Origin: an uncultured Chitinophaga sp.
Lineage (GTDB): Bacteria > Bacteroidota > Bacteroidia > Chitinophagales > Chitinophagaceae
Length of the DNA: 64,000 bases
Direction of reading: 5' to 3'
Assembly (NCBI RefSeq): GCF_946479755.1
Contig: NZ_CAMLHC010000006.1
Location: 62,001-126,000, forward strand
In this document: one piece after another, positions 14,973 to 24,858 of the stretch
Position numbering within the stretch: the stretch's first letter is position 1
Layout: every line of letters starts with the position of its first letter
The notes under the pieces: model-generated
What the model was told of the DNA's origin: nothing
The model's database searches: none
The model's input: the letters and a program-made list of their open reading frames with translations, nothing else
Made by a program: the position numbers and the translations under genes

Positions 14973-17900
14973 TTATTCGGGTCTGACAGGGCTGCCGGTC
15001 CAGTCGGTGCCGGGTTGCAGCTTTTCTCCTTTCATCACCAGTGAGAGCGGCGCGATGTTCACATCATTGCCGATTTCACTGTCGTAGAGGATGATGGTAC
15101 GGGCGCCGATGCTGGTGCGTTCGCCGATTTTTATCGGGCCTATTTTCATGACGCGGTCTTCAAACAGGTGGGTCTGCGGACCGCTGTCTTCGTTGAGTGC
15201 CGCGTCGGAGCCTATTTCCACCATGTCAAATTCGGTGATGTCGGTGGTATTGAGCCACACGCGATAGCCTGTTTTTACGCCCAGGAAACGCAGCAGTACG
15301 GGCAGCCAGGGCGTGCCTCTGAGGAAATCGAGCAGGAACGGTACGGACAGCGCCTCGTAGGTGGAGGTGGTGCCTTCGCTGCGCCATACTTTGGAAGTCC
15401 ACATCGGATGCTGTACAGCGTGGTATTTACCCGTCAGTATCCATTTCATGATCACCGTGAAGAGGAAGGCCGGCAGGCCGAGGAAGAAAAGATAGTAGAA
15501 GGGTAGTTTGAGCAGTACCTGCCACCAGGATTGTTCGGTCACCAGGTCATGTCCGTAGGCGATGAAAAGGATGCTGCAACAGATGACCATGGTTTCCGGT
15601 ATCAGGATGCGGACAAATTCTACCAGGCCTCTGGCCATCTTTCTCCGGGGAGAAGGGTGGGTAGTCAGTTCGGGTGGAAAGAAGTGGCTTTCCTGGCGGC
15701 GGGGCAGTGCGATGGCCGGGGAGCCGAACCAGTCACGTGCCGTACTGTTGGCCAGCTGTTCTTTTGTGGGGGGCGTAGACAATACGCCGATGAGCATATT
15801 GGGCGGCAACTCATATCCCTGTGGTATGAGGGCGCTGTTGCCCACAAAGCTGGTATCGTGGATGATTGTTTTTTCGAGGATCAGTTGCTGGCCACGCACA
15901 TCGGATTCGCCGAGGGTAACGGCATCGGCGATGAAAGCGCCGTGGCCGATTTCCAGCAGCGGATGGGTGACGCTGCTGGCGGTAGACACCTCCGTGTTTT
16001 TACCGATGCGGGCGCCCAGTGCGCGGAACAGGCCTGAGATATACACCGTCGCAAAGATAGGATGGATCACGATGAGGGTGAGCGACATCAGCTGGTCGGC
16101 AAACCATTTGCGGACATAGAACAGGCTGTAAACGGGATAGGTGCCGGGTTTGATGCCCCATTGCAACAAGCGGGTGAGCACTACGGTCTGCGCGGTGAAC
16201 AGGATGATGTAACTCAGCGCCAGCGATGGCGTGATGATCATGTAGTTGAAGTTATAGTCCGGCGCGGCGTTGTCCAGCTGGTTGAGCGTGATGATGGTGG
16301 GCAGCAGCGGCAGCAGGATGGTGAAAGGGAATACCAGCAGGAACAGCGAGAAAATAAGGCTGTACTTTCTGCGGGTGGCTGCGGATACAGGCAGTGGTTG
16401 CGGCATCTCCTGCATCTCCTTTTTTACTTTCAGCTGCGCGGGGCTTCCATACCATACTTCGCAGGTACCTACCCGGCTGTTGACCGGCAGGTAACTAAGG
16501 TCCTGCAGTTCGCTCCAGGGCTCCATCACGGTGTCGCCCGCGATGACAGCGCTGCTGCCGATGTAGGCGTGGTCCCCGAGGTGTACAGCGCGCAGTTTGA
16601 GCCAGCCATCTTCTACCCATGCGTTGTTGATCACGGCCTGAGAACTGATGCTGACATCGCTGCCGATGGTCACCAGGTCTTCCGCCCCGATGGTGACGGC
16701 CGCCAGTTGCGCATCCGAAGCTATTTTAACGCCCAGCAGCCGCAGATATGCGGGATAGAGGGGCGTACCGTTGAGGAACTGCGAAGGCATGAGGCGCTGC
16801 ATGGTTTTCACCAGCCACCAGCGGAAATAGTATTGTCCCCATAAGGGATAGTCGCCGGCTTTCATTTTTCCGATGATCAGCCATTTGGCGGAGATGATCA
16901 GTGCGGAAAACAGTGGCGGCAGCAGGCAGAACATGCACAGTGCGGTGACGATGGCGTATCCGAGGCGACTGGTCTCCTGTTCCACATAGTAGTAGCCGAG
17001 ATAGGGCAGGAATATCTGCATGGCGAACAGGCCGAAGATCACCAGCAGGGCTATTGTTTGGGCTGCCCAGCAGGTGAGGTGCCGCCACCAGGGCACTTTG
17101 TTGAAGCTGCGTTCTTTTTTCCTGCTGCTTTGCGGCTGCACGTTCCAGGTGTCTACCAGTGTTTGCAGCGGGCGGTGGATATAGATGTCTTTCAGCGATG
17201 CCTGTGGTACATTGGCTTCGCGGCGCAGGCGCGACACAAATGCCGCGGCCAGCAGGGAATGCCCGCCCAGGTCGGTGAAGAAGTCCTGTTGCAGGTGGAT
17301 ATTCCTGTCGGGGAATACTTTGGCCAGGATGGCCATGACCCTGTCCTGCAGCGGTGCGTTGGCATCAATCGCTTCATGGGTAGCGGGCTGCGCGAAGGCC
17401 GGCGGCAGCGGCAGGGCTTTGCGGTTTATTTTTCCGCTGGGGAGGCGTGGCATTTCGTCCAGCCGGAGAACGGTACCGGGCACCATGTAAGGCGGCAGCA
17501 CTTTCGCCAGGGCGGCACGGAAGAAGCTTTCATCAAAAGATTGCCCGTTTTCCATCGTCACGTAGCCTACCAGCTGGTCCTGTTCGTTGTTATCTTTTTT
17601 TACTGCTACGGCCGCGGAAATAACGCCGGCGATGGCATTCAGGCGGTTTTCGATTTCCCCCAGTTCGATACGGTAGCCACGCAGTTTTATCTGGTCGTCG
17701 AGGCGACCCTGGAAGTCGATGTTGCCATCGGGCAGGATGATGGCCGCGTCGCCGGTGCGGTATACCATGTCGCCCGGCACCATGTCCATGGACGCTGGCT
17801 TGGGAACGAATTTTTCCCGGGTGAGTTCGGGCCGGTCGATATAGCCGTGTCCGACGCCGGGGCCGGTGATCACCAGTTCTCCTCTCTCTCCGAGGGGGAG

Positions 17901-18905
17901 AATATTGAGTTTATCATCCACCACGGCCATGTTGTAATTGGGCAGGGGATGACCAATGGTAATGGGATCGCCGGGTTTGAGCGCGGCGAAGGTGGCGCTG
18001 ACGGTTGTTTCCGTAGGGCCGTAACTGTTATAAAATGTTCTTGGCGGAGTGCCCCAGCGCGCCAGCACCTGCGGGGTACAGGCTTCACCGCCGGCATTGA
18101 TCAGACGGAGGGAGGGGATATCGTCTTCCATAACGGCCAGCAGGCTGGGCACCGCATGGAGGATGGTAATTTTCTCGTTGCGCAGTACGCCGCCCAGTTC
18201 ATCGATGGCTTTGGCGGTGGTGGTATCTGCCACCCAGAGGGTGGCGCCGGCGAAATAGCTGACCCATGTTTCTTCGCACCACATGTCAAAGGAAACAGAG
18301 AAGCCCTGGTACACTTTATCGTGAGCGGTGATGTTGAGGATGGTTTGTTCAGCTCTCACCAGGTGGCATATCTGCCGGTGGGAGATGGGGATGCCTTTGG
18401 GTTTGCCGGTGCTGCCGGAGGTATACAGGACATAGGCAATATCATCCGGGGAAGGGCCGGTGCTGAGCGGAAATGTTTCCGCTGCCGCCGGTAGGGCCGG
18501 AACGGAAAGGATGGCCGCATCCAGGTGGAGGGATTCCTGGCTGAAGCAGGCGGCTGCCTTTACTTCTGTGAGCACTCCTTCCACTCTTTCGGCAGGCATT
18601 TCGCGGTCCAGCGGAACATATGCCGCCCCGGCTTTTACAATGCCGAGGATAGCAGCATGCAGTTCCAGTCCGCGTGGCCACCATACGCCTACTACGCTGC
18701 CCGGGCCTATGCCGCGTGCCTGCAGCATAGCAGCCACGGCATCGCTCCAGTGGTCCATTTCGGCGTAGGTGAGGGATTGGTGTTGAAAGATCAGCGCGGT
18801 ATGATGTCCATGCGCGCTGACTGACTGCCTGAAGATATCTGCCAGTGTTTCCTGATGCAACAATTCCTGGAGCCGGGGTCCTTGTACTATACTATAGCCG
18901 TTCAT
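14973..18905 (-). CDS. Pls/PosA-family single-module non-ribosomal peptide synthetase, membrane-bound
   Basis: 1310-residue protein with an adenylation domain (about residues 20-500), a carrier domain (about 515-595; phosphopantetheine Ser in FFTDLGGHSLLAA near 548), then three hydrophobic blocks alternating with left-handed beta-helix hexapeptide domains (about 730-810, 965-1045, 1205-1310). Adenylation motifs are intact: YVLYTSGSTGKPKG, NSYGPTETT, YRTGD, GRLDDQIKLRGYRIELGE, LPSGKINRKALP. This order is that of the epsilon-poly-lysine synthetase (Pls)/PosA family, where the membrane domains carry out chain elongation without normal condensation or thioesterase domains. By eye the specificity pocket reads about D-M-E-H-I-A-S-V-S; the acidic E is compatible with a basic amino acid but this is uncertain. 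The acetyltransferase gene follows. Confidence 0.85.
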   Translation of the reverse strand: MNGYSIVQGPRLQELLHQETLADIFRQSVSAHGHHTALIFQHQSLTYAEMDHWSDAVAAMLQARGIGPGSVVGVWWPRGLELHAAILGIVKAGAAYVPLDREMPAERVEGVLTEVKAAACFSQESLHLDAAILSVPALPAAAETFPLSTGPSPDDIAYVLYTSGSTGKPKGIPISHRQICHLVRAEQTILNITAHDKVYQGFSVSFDMWCEETWVSYFAGATLWVADTTTAKAIDELGGVLRNEKITILHAVPSLLAVMEDDIPSLRLINAGGEACTPQVLARWGTPPRTFYNSYGPTETTVSATFAALKPGDPITIGHPLPNYNMAVVDDKLNILPLGERGELVITGPGVGHGYIDRPELTREKFVPKPASMDMVPGDMVYRTGDAAIILPDGNIDFQGRLDDQIKLRGYRIELGEIENRLNAIAGVISAAVAVKKDNNEQDQLVGYVTMENGQSFDESFFRAALAKVLPPYMVPGTVLRLDEMPRLPSGKINRKALPLPPAFAQPATHEAIDANAPLQDRVMAILAKVFPDRNIHLQQDFFTDLGGHSLLAAAFVSRLRREANVPQASLKDIYIHRPLQTLVDTWNVQPQSSRKKERSFNKVPWWRHLTCWAAQTIALLVIFGLFAMQIFLPYLGYYYVEQETSRLGYAIVTALCMFCLLPPLFSALIISAKWLIIGKMKAGDYPLWGQYYFRWWLVKTMQRLMPSQFLNGTPLYPAYLRLLGVKIASDAQLAAVTIGAEDLVTIGSDVSISSQAVINNAWVEDGWLKLRAVHLGDHAYIGSSAVIAGDTVMEPWSELQDLSYLPVNSRVGTCEVWYGSPAQLKVKKEMQEMPQPLPVSAATRRKYSLIFSLFLLVFPFTILLPLLPTIITLNQLDNAAPDYNFNYMIITPSLALSYIILFTAQTVVLTRLLQWGIKPGTYPVYSLFYVRKWFADQLMSLTLIVIHPIFATVYISGLFRALGARIGKNTEVSTASSVTHPLLEIGHGAFIADAVTLGESDVRGQQLILEKTIIHDTSFVGNSALIPQGYELPPNMLIGVLSTPPTKEQLANSTARDWFGSPAIALPRRQESHFFPPELTTHPSPRRKMARGLVEFVRILIPETMVICCSILFIAYGHDLVTEQSWWQVLLKLPFYYLFFLGLPAFLFTVIMKWILTGKYHAVQHPMWTSKVWRSEGTTSTYEALSVPFLLDFLRGTPWLPVLLRFLGVKTGYRVWLNTTDITEFDMVEIGSDAALNEDSGPQTHLFEDRVMKIGPIKIGERTSIGARTIILYDSEIGNDVNIAPLSLVMKGEKLQPGTDWTGSPVRPE

Positions 18906-19070
18906 AATTTTGCTGCCCGTGGTGTTCGTGGGGCTTGGTATAACAAAGTTACAGGGTACGGCGATAGCGCTGCCTTATAATTGGCTTAAAAATAAGTTAT
19001 TATAGGCGAATACAGATTTAGGGGCGTTCAACAAGGCCTAACTGTCGGTGAACGGCGGCAGCCCCATCCC

Positions 19071-19107
19071 AAGGGCCGTTTATCTCCTTTTAAACGGCCC
19101 TTTTGTT
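19071..19107. terminator. Hairpin between the SRPBCC and synthetase genes
   Basis: A 12-bp perfect stem AAGGGCCGTTTA / TAAACGGCCCTT (19071-19082 with 19091-19102) with a T-run on the + strand. It lies downstream of the SRPBCC gene on the - strand and upstream of the synthetase start. Confidence 0.65.
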
Positions 19108-19193
19108 AACATTTTTTTAATGCGGGGAAGATGGCGATGTATGTTTCAGTATGGTATATAACAGTAACGGATATACGATATTTTAAACAGGAC

Positions 19194-19613
19194 TTATCCC
19201 TTCAGCGTATTGCCGATAGCATCGAGGACCTGTGTCCAGTAAGTCTTCATGGTTTCACGCTCAGTACCGTTGGCCAGCCATTCGTGATGGAAGCTGATGG
19301 TGGTTTTATCTTTTGCAGGGATCACCCTTATCTGTAAGGTGGAGGCATCCGTTTGCCCTTTTTGCTGCCATTTCATCCGGATCACTTTTATGTCCGTGAC
19401 GCTGGTAACGGTGACGGTTATACCGGAAGCGGTAGTGTAGGTGTCCCCCTTCTGAAAAGCGATGTCGGCCTTGTTGTCCAGCCAAACACCGAGAACAGGC
19501 TGGGAGAAAAGTGTTTCCCAAGCGGCTGCCGGAGAAAGGGCGAAGGTGCGTCTTACCCCGATTTCCCACCCCTGGGAGGCAGTATGTCCGGTGATATTTC
19601 CACGTGTACTCAT
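19194..19613 (-). CDS. SRPBCC (AHSA1-like) domain protein
   Basis: 139-residue small protein of the START/Bet v1-like SRPBCC fold, AHSA1 branch. The early RRTFALSPAAAWETLFSQPVLGVWL segment and C-terminal TTISFHHEWLANGTERETMKTYWTQVLDAI helix follow the family pattern. Such proteins bind hydrophobic ligands or assist chaperones; no specific ligand can be named. It is transcribed alone, divergent from the SusC gene at 20118 across a 504-bp spacer. A CAAAGATA at 19693-19700 (TATCTTTG on the - strand) is a plausible -7 element for it. Confidence 0.8.
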   Translation of the reverse strand: MSTRGNITGHTASQGWEIGVRRTFALSPAAAWETLFSQPVLGVWLDNKADIAFQKGDTYTTASGITVTVTSVTDIKVIRMKWQQKGQTDASTLQIRVIPAKDKTTISFHHEWLANGTERETMKTYWTQVLDAIGNTLKG

Positions 19614-19700
19614 TTTTTTTATTTAAATAAAGGTAAAAAAAATATTTTGGCTCCTTTTTAATATGTAATAAATTAATTATCATTAAATTTAACAAAGATA

Positions 19701-20117
19701 CGGTCTCAGAAAAAACGATCTGAAATCAGAAAGCATGACGGGGTAAAAATTTTTTTTTATTTTTATTCAGACCCGTTTATTAGTGATCGCAGAGGATAAC
19801 GAAAGTATTGCAACCGAAATCTAAATCTAAATCAGTAATACGTCTCGTGAAAGACTGTAGTATAAAAAACCAAAATCAGAACCGTTTTTCTTAACCAGTA
19901 AACAAAAAACACTAAGCGAAGTAAAATCTAAATCTAGCGAAACCTGCAGCAATGCTGTAGATCTATGGCCAGAAACCGTTTAAGCTAAACCGTATTTTCA
20001 ACACTCAATGCCATCAAGTATATCATCATGATGAAACTCATGGTGCTGGAGAACTATGACCAAAATCTGATCTGATCAGGCTTCTTTTAATTCATCTAAA
20101 CCAAAATCTGCAATTAC
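19701..20117 (+). promoter_or_regulatory. Long AT-rich leader before the first SusC gene, with repeated AAATCTAAATC boxes
   Basis: No gene is evident in 19614-20117. The region has a T-rich run (19749-19765), a triple AAATCTAAATCTAAATC at 19817-19833, a second run AAATCTAAATCTAG at 19924-19937, and three CCAAAATC boxes (near 19869, 20060 and 20101). No consensus promoter is obvious. The density of AAATC boxes suggests a leader RNA binding site or upstream activator sites. Confidence 0.4.
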
Positions 20118-23100
20118 ATGAGGAAATTCTTACTCGTGGTGGCCAGTATGCTGTTTATAGCATCGACCTTGCTCGCACAATCACACCGTACGGTTACAGG
20201 TAAAGTAACCGATGAGCAGGGATCCGCTTTGCCTGGCGTATCTGTGAGCCTGCCCGGTGGTAAAACCGGTACTGTAACGGACGCCAAAGGTGCGTTCTCC
20301 CTATCTGTTCCTTCCGAAGCAAAGTCATTACGCATATCCTTCGTGGGGTATGAACCTAAATCCTTACCTATTACGGGAGAGAATCTGGGAACGATCAAGC
20401 TGGCGTCAGACACAAAAGCGATATCTGAAGTAGTGGTGGTGGGATATGGTACCCAGCGCAAAAGAGAAGTGACAGGCAACATCGCTTCCGTGAAAGGCAC
20501 GGCACTGGCTAATTTGCCGGTACAGAGCTTTGAATCCGGTTTGGGAGGCCGTGCTGCCGGTGTACAGATCACCGTACCTAACGGCGTGGTGAACAACCCG
20601 CCGGTATTCAGGATCCGTGGCGTTAACTCCCTGTCAATGAGCGCTTATCCGTTGATCGTGATTGACGGCGTGCCTACTTTCAGCGGTGATGTTGGATCTA
20701 CGAACGCTCCGCTGAACCCCCTGTCCAGCATCAATCCTGCTGACATTGAATCCATCGATATCGCAAAAGATGCTGCTGCTACTGCCATCTATGGTAGCCG
20801 CGCTGCGAACGGCGTAGTGCTGGTGACTACCAAAAAAGGTAAAGCCGGCCGCCCCCGTGTAATGTATGACGGCTGGGTAGGTATGACCACCCCTAACCGT
20901 TTGCCTAAACTGTTGAACGCACAGGAGTACATCGACGTTAAAAACGAAGCGCTGGCCAATGCCGGTGACAGCAGGCGTTACGAGTTCAACAAGGATGCGA
21001 ACGGCAATAACATCGACACCAAATGGCTGGATGTTGTTTATCGCGATAAGGCCATTTCTCACAGTCATAGCCTGAGCGTAGGCGGTGGTACAGAGAATAC
21101 CAGCTATTATTTTTCTGCCGGCTATACGAAACAGGAAGGTATTCTGAAAAGAAATGATTTTATCCGCAAAAACCTGATGTTGAACGTAGACCAGAAGGTA
21201 GGCAGGATTTTCTCAGTGGGTACCAAAATGTCTTTCTCCAATGAGAACAGCCTCATCTCCGGTTCTTCCGGGTCACTGGAAGGAGAGGCCTTCAGCTCCG
21301 GCGGCCTGGCCCGTCTGGCATTCCTGACCTCTCCGATTGTGTCGCCGTACAATAACGACGGTACCTATAATACCAATGGCGGTTCCGGCATCGGCGGCGC
21401 TAAAGGTGGGCTGAACGTAGGTATCTACAATCCCAAAATTCTGCTGGACCTCGATCACTCCAATACAGAGGCGAACCACGTACAGGGAAGCGTGTACGGC
21501 CAGCTGAGACCCTGGGAATGGCTGACTTTACGTACGCAATATGGTATCGACTATATCCTGATGAACAACGACGTTTACGCCAATAACAAAAATGGCGACG
21601 GTTACAGCTCCAACGGCGATGCTACCAGCACTTATACACAGTATAAAAGATGGATGTGGACCAACACCGCGCAATTTGACAAAACATTTAACCAGCACAG
21701 CCTGAGTGTACTGCTGGGTTCTGAGCAGCAGCGTGACCAGCGTGAGCGTTACGGTATCGGTCGTCAGAACCAGATGGATCCTTACTTCAATAACTCCGAA
21801 GGTGGCTGGTTGACAGACCTGAGCCGGAACATGTTGCGCCGCGAGAACTACCTGTTGTCCTGGTTCTCCCGCTTGAACTACAACTACAAAGAAAAATACT
21901 TTGTGAGTGGAAGTGTGCGCCAGGACCAGTACTCCGCGTTTGGTGAAGACAAGAAGAAAGGTACTTTCTTCAGCGTGTCTGCCGGCTGGGAAATCACCAA
22001 AGAAGATTTCTGGGCCAACAGCAAACTGGCGAATGTGTTCTCTACCCTGAAGCTGCGTGGCAGCTTCGGTAAAGTAGGTAACTATGCCGGTCTGGGCGAC
22101 TATGACGCGTTGTCCCTCTACAGACCGGTGCCTTACGGCGAAAGACCTTCCCTGTACTTCAGCCAGGCGGGCAACCCCAACCTGGGATGGGAAGTAAGTA
22201 AAAAGACAGATGTAGGTATCAGCTATGGTTTCCTGAATAACAGGATTACCGGTGAACTAAGCTACTACTATAACAATATCGACGGCCTGATCCTGTTTGT
22301 GCCTCAAATCCCTTCCGCCGGTATTCCTTCCACTTCTGCTATTGCTACCATTCCTGCCAACGTAGGCAAGATGTACAATAAAGGCGTGGAGTTCAGTATC
22401 AGTGCAGCTGCTGTTACCAAAAAGGACTTTACGTGGAACACCTCATTCAACATTGCTTACAACAAAAACGAAATCACGGAGCTGGCAGGCGCCCTGGACA
22501 AGATCCCGTTTGTGACCAGTTCACTGGAACAAACGAGCGTAAACCAGGTAGGTCACCCCGCGAGTATGATTTACGTTGTTCGTTCTCATGGGGTGGACCC
22601 GGAAACCGGCAGAAGGATCTTCGTTAACAAAGCGGGAGAAGAAGTATTCTACAACCCGGTAGGTGCGGTGTTCTCCTATGCTGACGGCAAACCGGCTCCA
22701 GCTGTTGGCGCCAAAGATGCCGTGGCTTACAAAAACACCAACCCCAAACTGATCGGTGGTTTTGAAAACACGTTCCGCTACAAAAATTTTGAGCTGAATG
22801 TGCTGCTGACTTACCAGACCGGCTTCTACGTTTACTACGGCAGCCTTGCCGGTATGAAAGACCAGCGTTTCTGGAATAACAGCGTGGAGGTATTGGACAG
22901 GTGGAAGCAGAAAGGAGACATCAGCGAAACACCGAAGGTGGTGTATGGTGATAACATCTCCAATGGTTCATCTTTCGCCATCAGCGCCAATGCATTTAAA
23001 GGAGATTTCCTTAAACTCCGTACAGTGGGGCTCACCTACATACTGCCGGAAACAGCGCTTAAATCCCTTCACCTGAGCGGCGCCAAGGTATACGTAAGAG

Positions 23101-23246
23101 GCCAGAACCTGGCTATTGTGACCAAATATCCTGGTCCAGACCCTGAAGTATCTTCCAACGGTAACAATGCTTCCGGACAGGGTATTGACCGTAATACCCT
23201 GGGCAATGGCCGGACGGTGACAGTGGGTTTAAATGTTAATTTCTAA
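20118..23246 (+). CDS. SusC/RagA-family TonB-dependent outer-membrane transporter
   Basis: 1042-residue outer-membrane channel that imports glycans or other ligands using TonB energy. It has a signal peptide (about 1-20), a carboxypeptidase-D-like regulatory domain (about 25-105, VTGKVTDEQGSALPGVSVSL), the SusC motif EVVVVGYGTQRKREVTGNI leading into the plug domain, and a beta-barrel ending in VTVGLNVNF with terminal aromatic residue. The SusD partner starts 11 bp downstream. No glycoside hydrolase adjoins this pair, so the substrate is unknown. It has a long leader with repeated boxes. Confidence 0.95.
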   Translation: MRKFLLVVASMLFIASTLLAQSHRTVTGKVTDEQGSALPGVSVSLPGGKTGTVTDAKGAFSLSVPSEAKSLRISFVGYEPKSLPITGENLGTIKLASDTKAISEVVVVGYGTQRKREVTGNIASVKGTALANLPVQSFESGLGGRAAGVQITVPNGVVNNPPVFRIRGVNSLSMSAYPLIVIDGVPTFSGDVGSTNAPLNPLSSINPADIESIDIAKDAAATAIYGSRAANGVVLVTTKKGKAGRPRVMYDGWVGMTTPNRLPKLLNAQEYIDVKNEALANAGDSRRYEFNKDANGNNIDTKWLDVVYRDKAISHSHSLSVGGGTENTSYYFSAGYTKQEGILKRNDFIRKNLMLNVDQKVGRIFSVGTKMSFSNENSLISGSSGSLEGEAFSSGGLARLAFLTSPIVSPYNNDGTYNTNGGSGIGGAKGGLNVGIYNPKILLDLDHSNTEANHVQGSVYGQLRPWEWLTLRTQYGIDYILMNNDVYANNKNGDGYSSNGDATSTYTQYKRWMWTNTAQFDKTFNQHSLSVLLGSEQQRDQRERYGIGRQNQMDPYFNNSEGGWLTDLSRNMLRRENYLLSWFSRLNYNYKEKYFVSGSVRQDQYSAFGEDKKKGTFFSVSAGWEITKEDFWANSKLANVFSTLKLRGSFGKVGNYAGLGDYDALSLYRPVPYGERPSLYFSQAGNPNLGWEVSKKTDVGISYGFLNNRITGELSYYYNNIDGLILFVPQIPSAGIPSTSAIATIPANVGKMYNKGVEFSISAAAVTKKDFTWNTSFNIAYNKNEITELAGALDKIPFVTSSLEQTSVNQVGHPASMIYVVRSHGVDPETGRRIFVNKAGEEVFYNPVGAVFSYADGKPAPAVGAKDAVAYKNTNPKLIGGFENTFRYKNFELNVLLTYQTGFYVYYGSLAGMKDQRFWNNSVEVLDRWKQKGDISETPKVVYGDNISNGSSFAISANAFKGDFLKLRTVGLTYILPETALKSLHLSGAKVYVRGQNLAIVTKYPGPDPEVSSNGNNASGQGIDRNTLGNGRTVTVGLNVNF

Positions 23247-23257
23247 AACGATCGACG

Positions 23258-24715
23258 ATGAATAAAATCAATGCATATATACTGGCGTTAGGTCTTGCTG
23301 CTTTTGGTACCGCCTGTCAGAAAGACCTGCTGACTCCAAAGCCGACAACCGATATCCCGGACTGGGAGGCTTTTACGCTGAAAGAGAGGATTGCTAACGA
23401 AGCTACCGGTCTGTATACCGTGATGAAAAACGGTAAGTTCCTGGGGGGTAAAGTGCTCATCGCCAATGATGTAAGAGGGGAAGATTTTGTGAACCTGACG
23501 AGCAACAACGTGACCCTGAATGCTTCCTGGAAGATGACCGCCGTAGGGGAGTCACAGGAGATCAAGGAAATCTGGTCCCAGGGATATATGGCCATTAACA
23601 ACGTCAATGTATTCCTGGCCGGTATGGCCGCTAAGGGTAATGCCGTGGTGGGCGACTCCCTGGCGAAGATATACGCCGGCGACGCCAAGTTCGTAAGAGG
23701 TCTGTCCTATTTCTCCCTGCTGCAGTTGTTTGCCCGTCCTTATTGGGACGGCGCCGGCAGTAAACTGGGGCTGGTACTTTTCTGGGAACCGCATACCAAG
23801 CTGGGTGACTATTCCCGTGCACGCAGCACCGTGAAAGAAACCTATGCGCAGATCATCCGTGATCTGGACTCCGCGGAAACGCTGCTGCCCAAGTTGACAG
23901 CATCTACCCGTTTCTCGGCCAACAAAGGCAACGCTTACAACGCTATCGCGCTGAAGATGAAAGTGTACCTGCAAATGGGGCAATATGACAAGGTATTGAC
24001 CGAAGGCGCCAAGCTGATTGCCGGTTCCGGTCCCTTTACTTCTCCTGCCGGTTATGTGCTGGAATCTGATGTAAAGAACCTGTACATTCCTAAATATGCC
24101 GGTAAAGAAGCGGTGATATACATGCCGTTCGGTGCTTCCCCCGGCGACTTCCCGGGGACGCAAACACAGCTGGGGTACTATTACAGCCCTGCGTCTGTTG
24201 GCGGTAATGCGGAATATGCCCTGAGCCCCAAAGGCATTATGGGAGATCCGGAATGGAAGGAGACAGATGCGAGAAGGCAGTTCATTCTGCCGGTGGGCAC
24301 GCGTTCCTTCCTGGTGAAGTATTCCGGTCCCAGCCCTTACCTGGACTTTTCCCCGGTGATGCGTTGGGCGGAAGTGTTGCTGATCCAGGCGGAAGCGATC
24401 GTACGTCAGTCCAACACCGTAGATCCTACCGCTATTGCGCTGTTGAACGCGGTACATGGCCGCTCAGATCCGGGTACTGTGTTTACCGCGGCTAATTTTC
24501 CTAATGCAGCCGAACTGATTAAGTTTATCCTGAGAGAAAAACATATTGAGTTACTGGGAGAAGGTAACAGGGCGATGGAAATTATCCGGCTGGGTATTCC
24601 TTTCCCTGGTAAGAGCGCAACAGTGCTGGAAGTACCGCCCACTGCGTCCAACTATATCTGGCCCATCTCTTCCGATGAGCTGGTGTATAACAGGCTGGCG
24701 GTGGATAACCAGTAA
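23258..24715 (+). CDS. SusD/RagB-family surface lipoprotein
   Basis: 485-residue glycan-capturing lipoprotein that caps the SusC channel. It has a lipoprotein signal with lipobox GTAC (Cys near residue 20), a TPR-like helical body, and the C-terminal SusD segment with MRWAEVLLIQAEAIVR and LREKHIELLGEGNRAMEIIRLG. It follows SusC by 11 bp and is terminated by the hairpin at 24781-24820. Confidence 0.93.
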   Translation: MNKINAYILALGLAAFGTACQKDLLTPKPTTDIPDWEAFTLKERIANEATGLYTVMKNGKFLGGKVLIANDVRGEDFVNLTSNNVTLNASWKMTAVGESQEIKEIWSQGYMAINNVNVFLAGMAAKGNAVVGDSLAKIYAGDAKFVRGLSYFSLLQLFARPYWDGAGSKLGLVLFWEPHTKLGDYSRARSTVKETYAQIIRDLDSAETLLPKLTASTRFSANKGNAYNAIALKMKVYLQMGQYDKVLTEGAKLIAGSGPFTSPAGYVLESDVKNLYIPKYAGKEAVIYMPFGASPGDFPGTQTQLGYYYSPASVGGNAEYALSPKGIMGDPEWKETDARRQFILPVGTRSFLVKYSGPSPYLDFSPVMRWAEVLLIQAEAIVRQSNTVDPTAIALLNAVHGRSDPGTVFTAANFPNAAELIKFILREKHIELLGEGNRAMEIIRLGIPFPGKSATVLEVPPTASNYIWPISSDELVYNRLAVDNQ

Positions 24716-24780
24716 TACCGTATTATCCTCTAATAAACAGACAGGCACTCTCTAGTGCTGGTCCTCTTTCATAAGCAAAT

Positions 24781-24820
24781 AAGGGCTGCCCTTCACGAGT
24801 GGGCGGCCCTTTTCATTTTT
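24781..24820 (+). terminator. Terminator after the first SusC/SusD pair
   Basis: Eleven-bp stem AAGGGCTGCCC / GGGCGGCCCTT (24781-24791 with 24801-24811, one G-T pair) followed by T-rich sequence. Confidence 0.85.
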
Positions 24821-24858
24821 GTTATTTAGTCATTGATACCGATGAAATGACCAGTGCT

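Noticed and set aside
17058..18494. A 478-codon open frame on the + strand opposite the peptide synthetase gene
   Set aside because: It lies wholly antisense to a well-supported synthetase with intact motifs. Its composition (runs of G, V, H, Q) is that of a shadow frame from GC-rich third positions.
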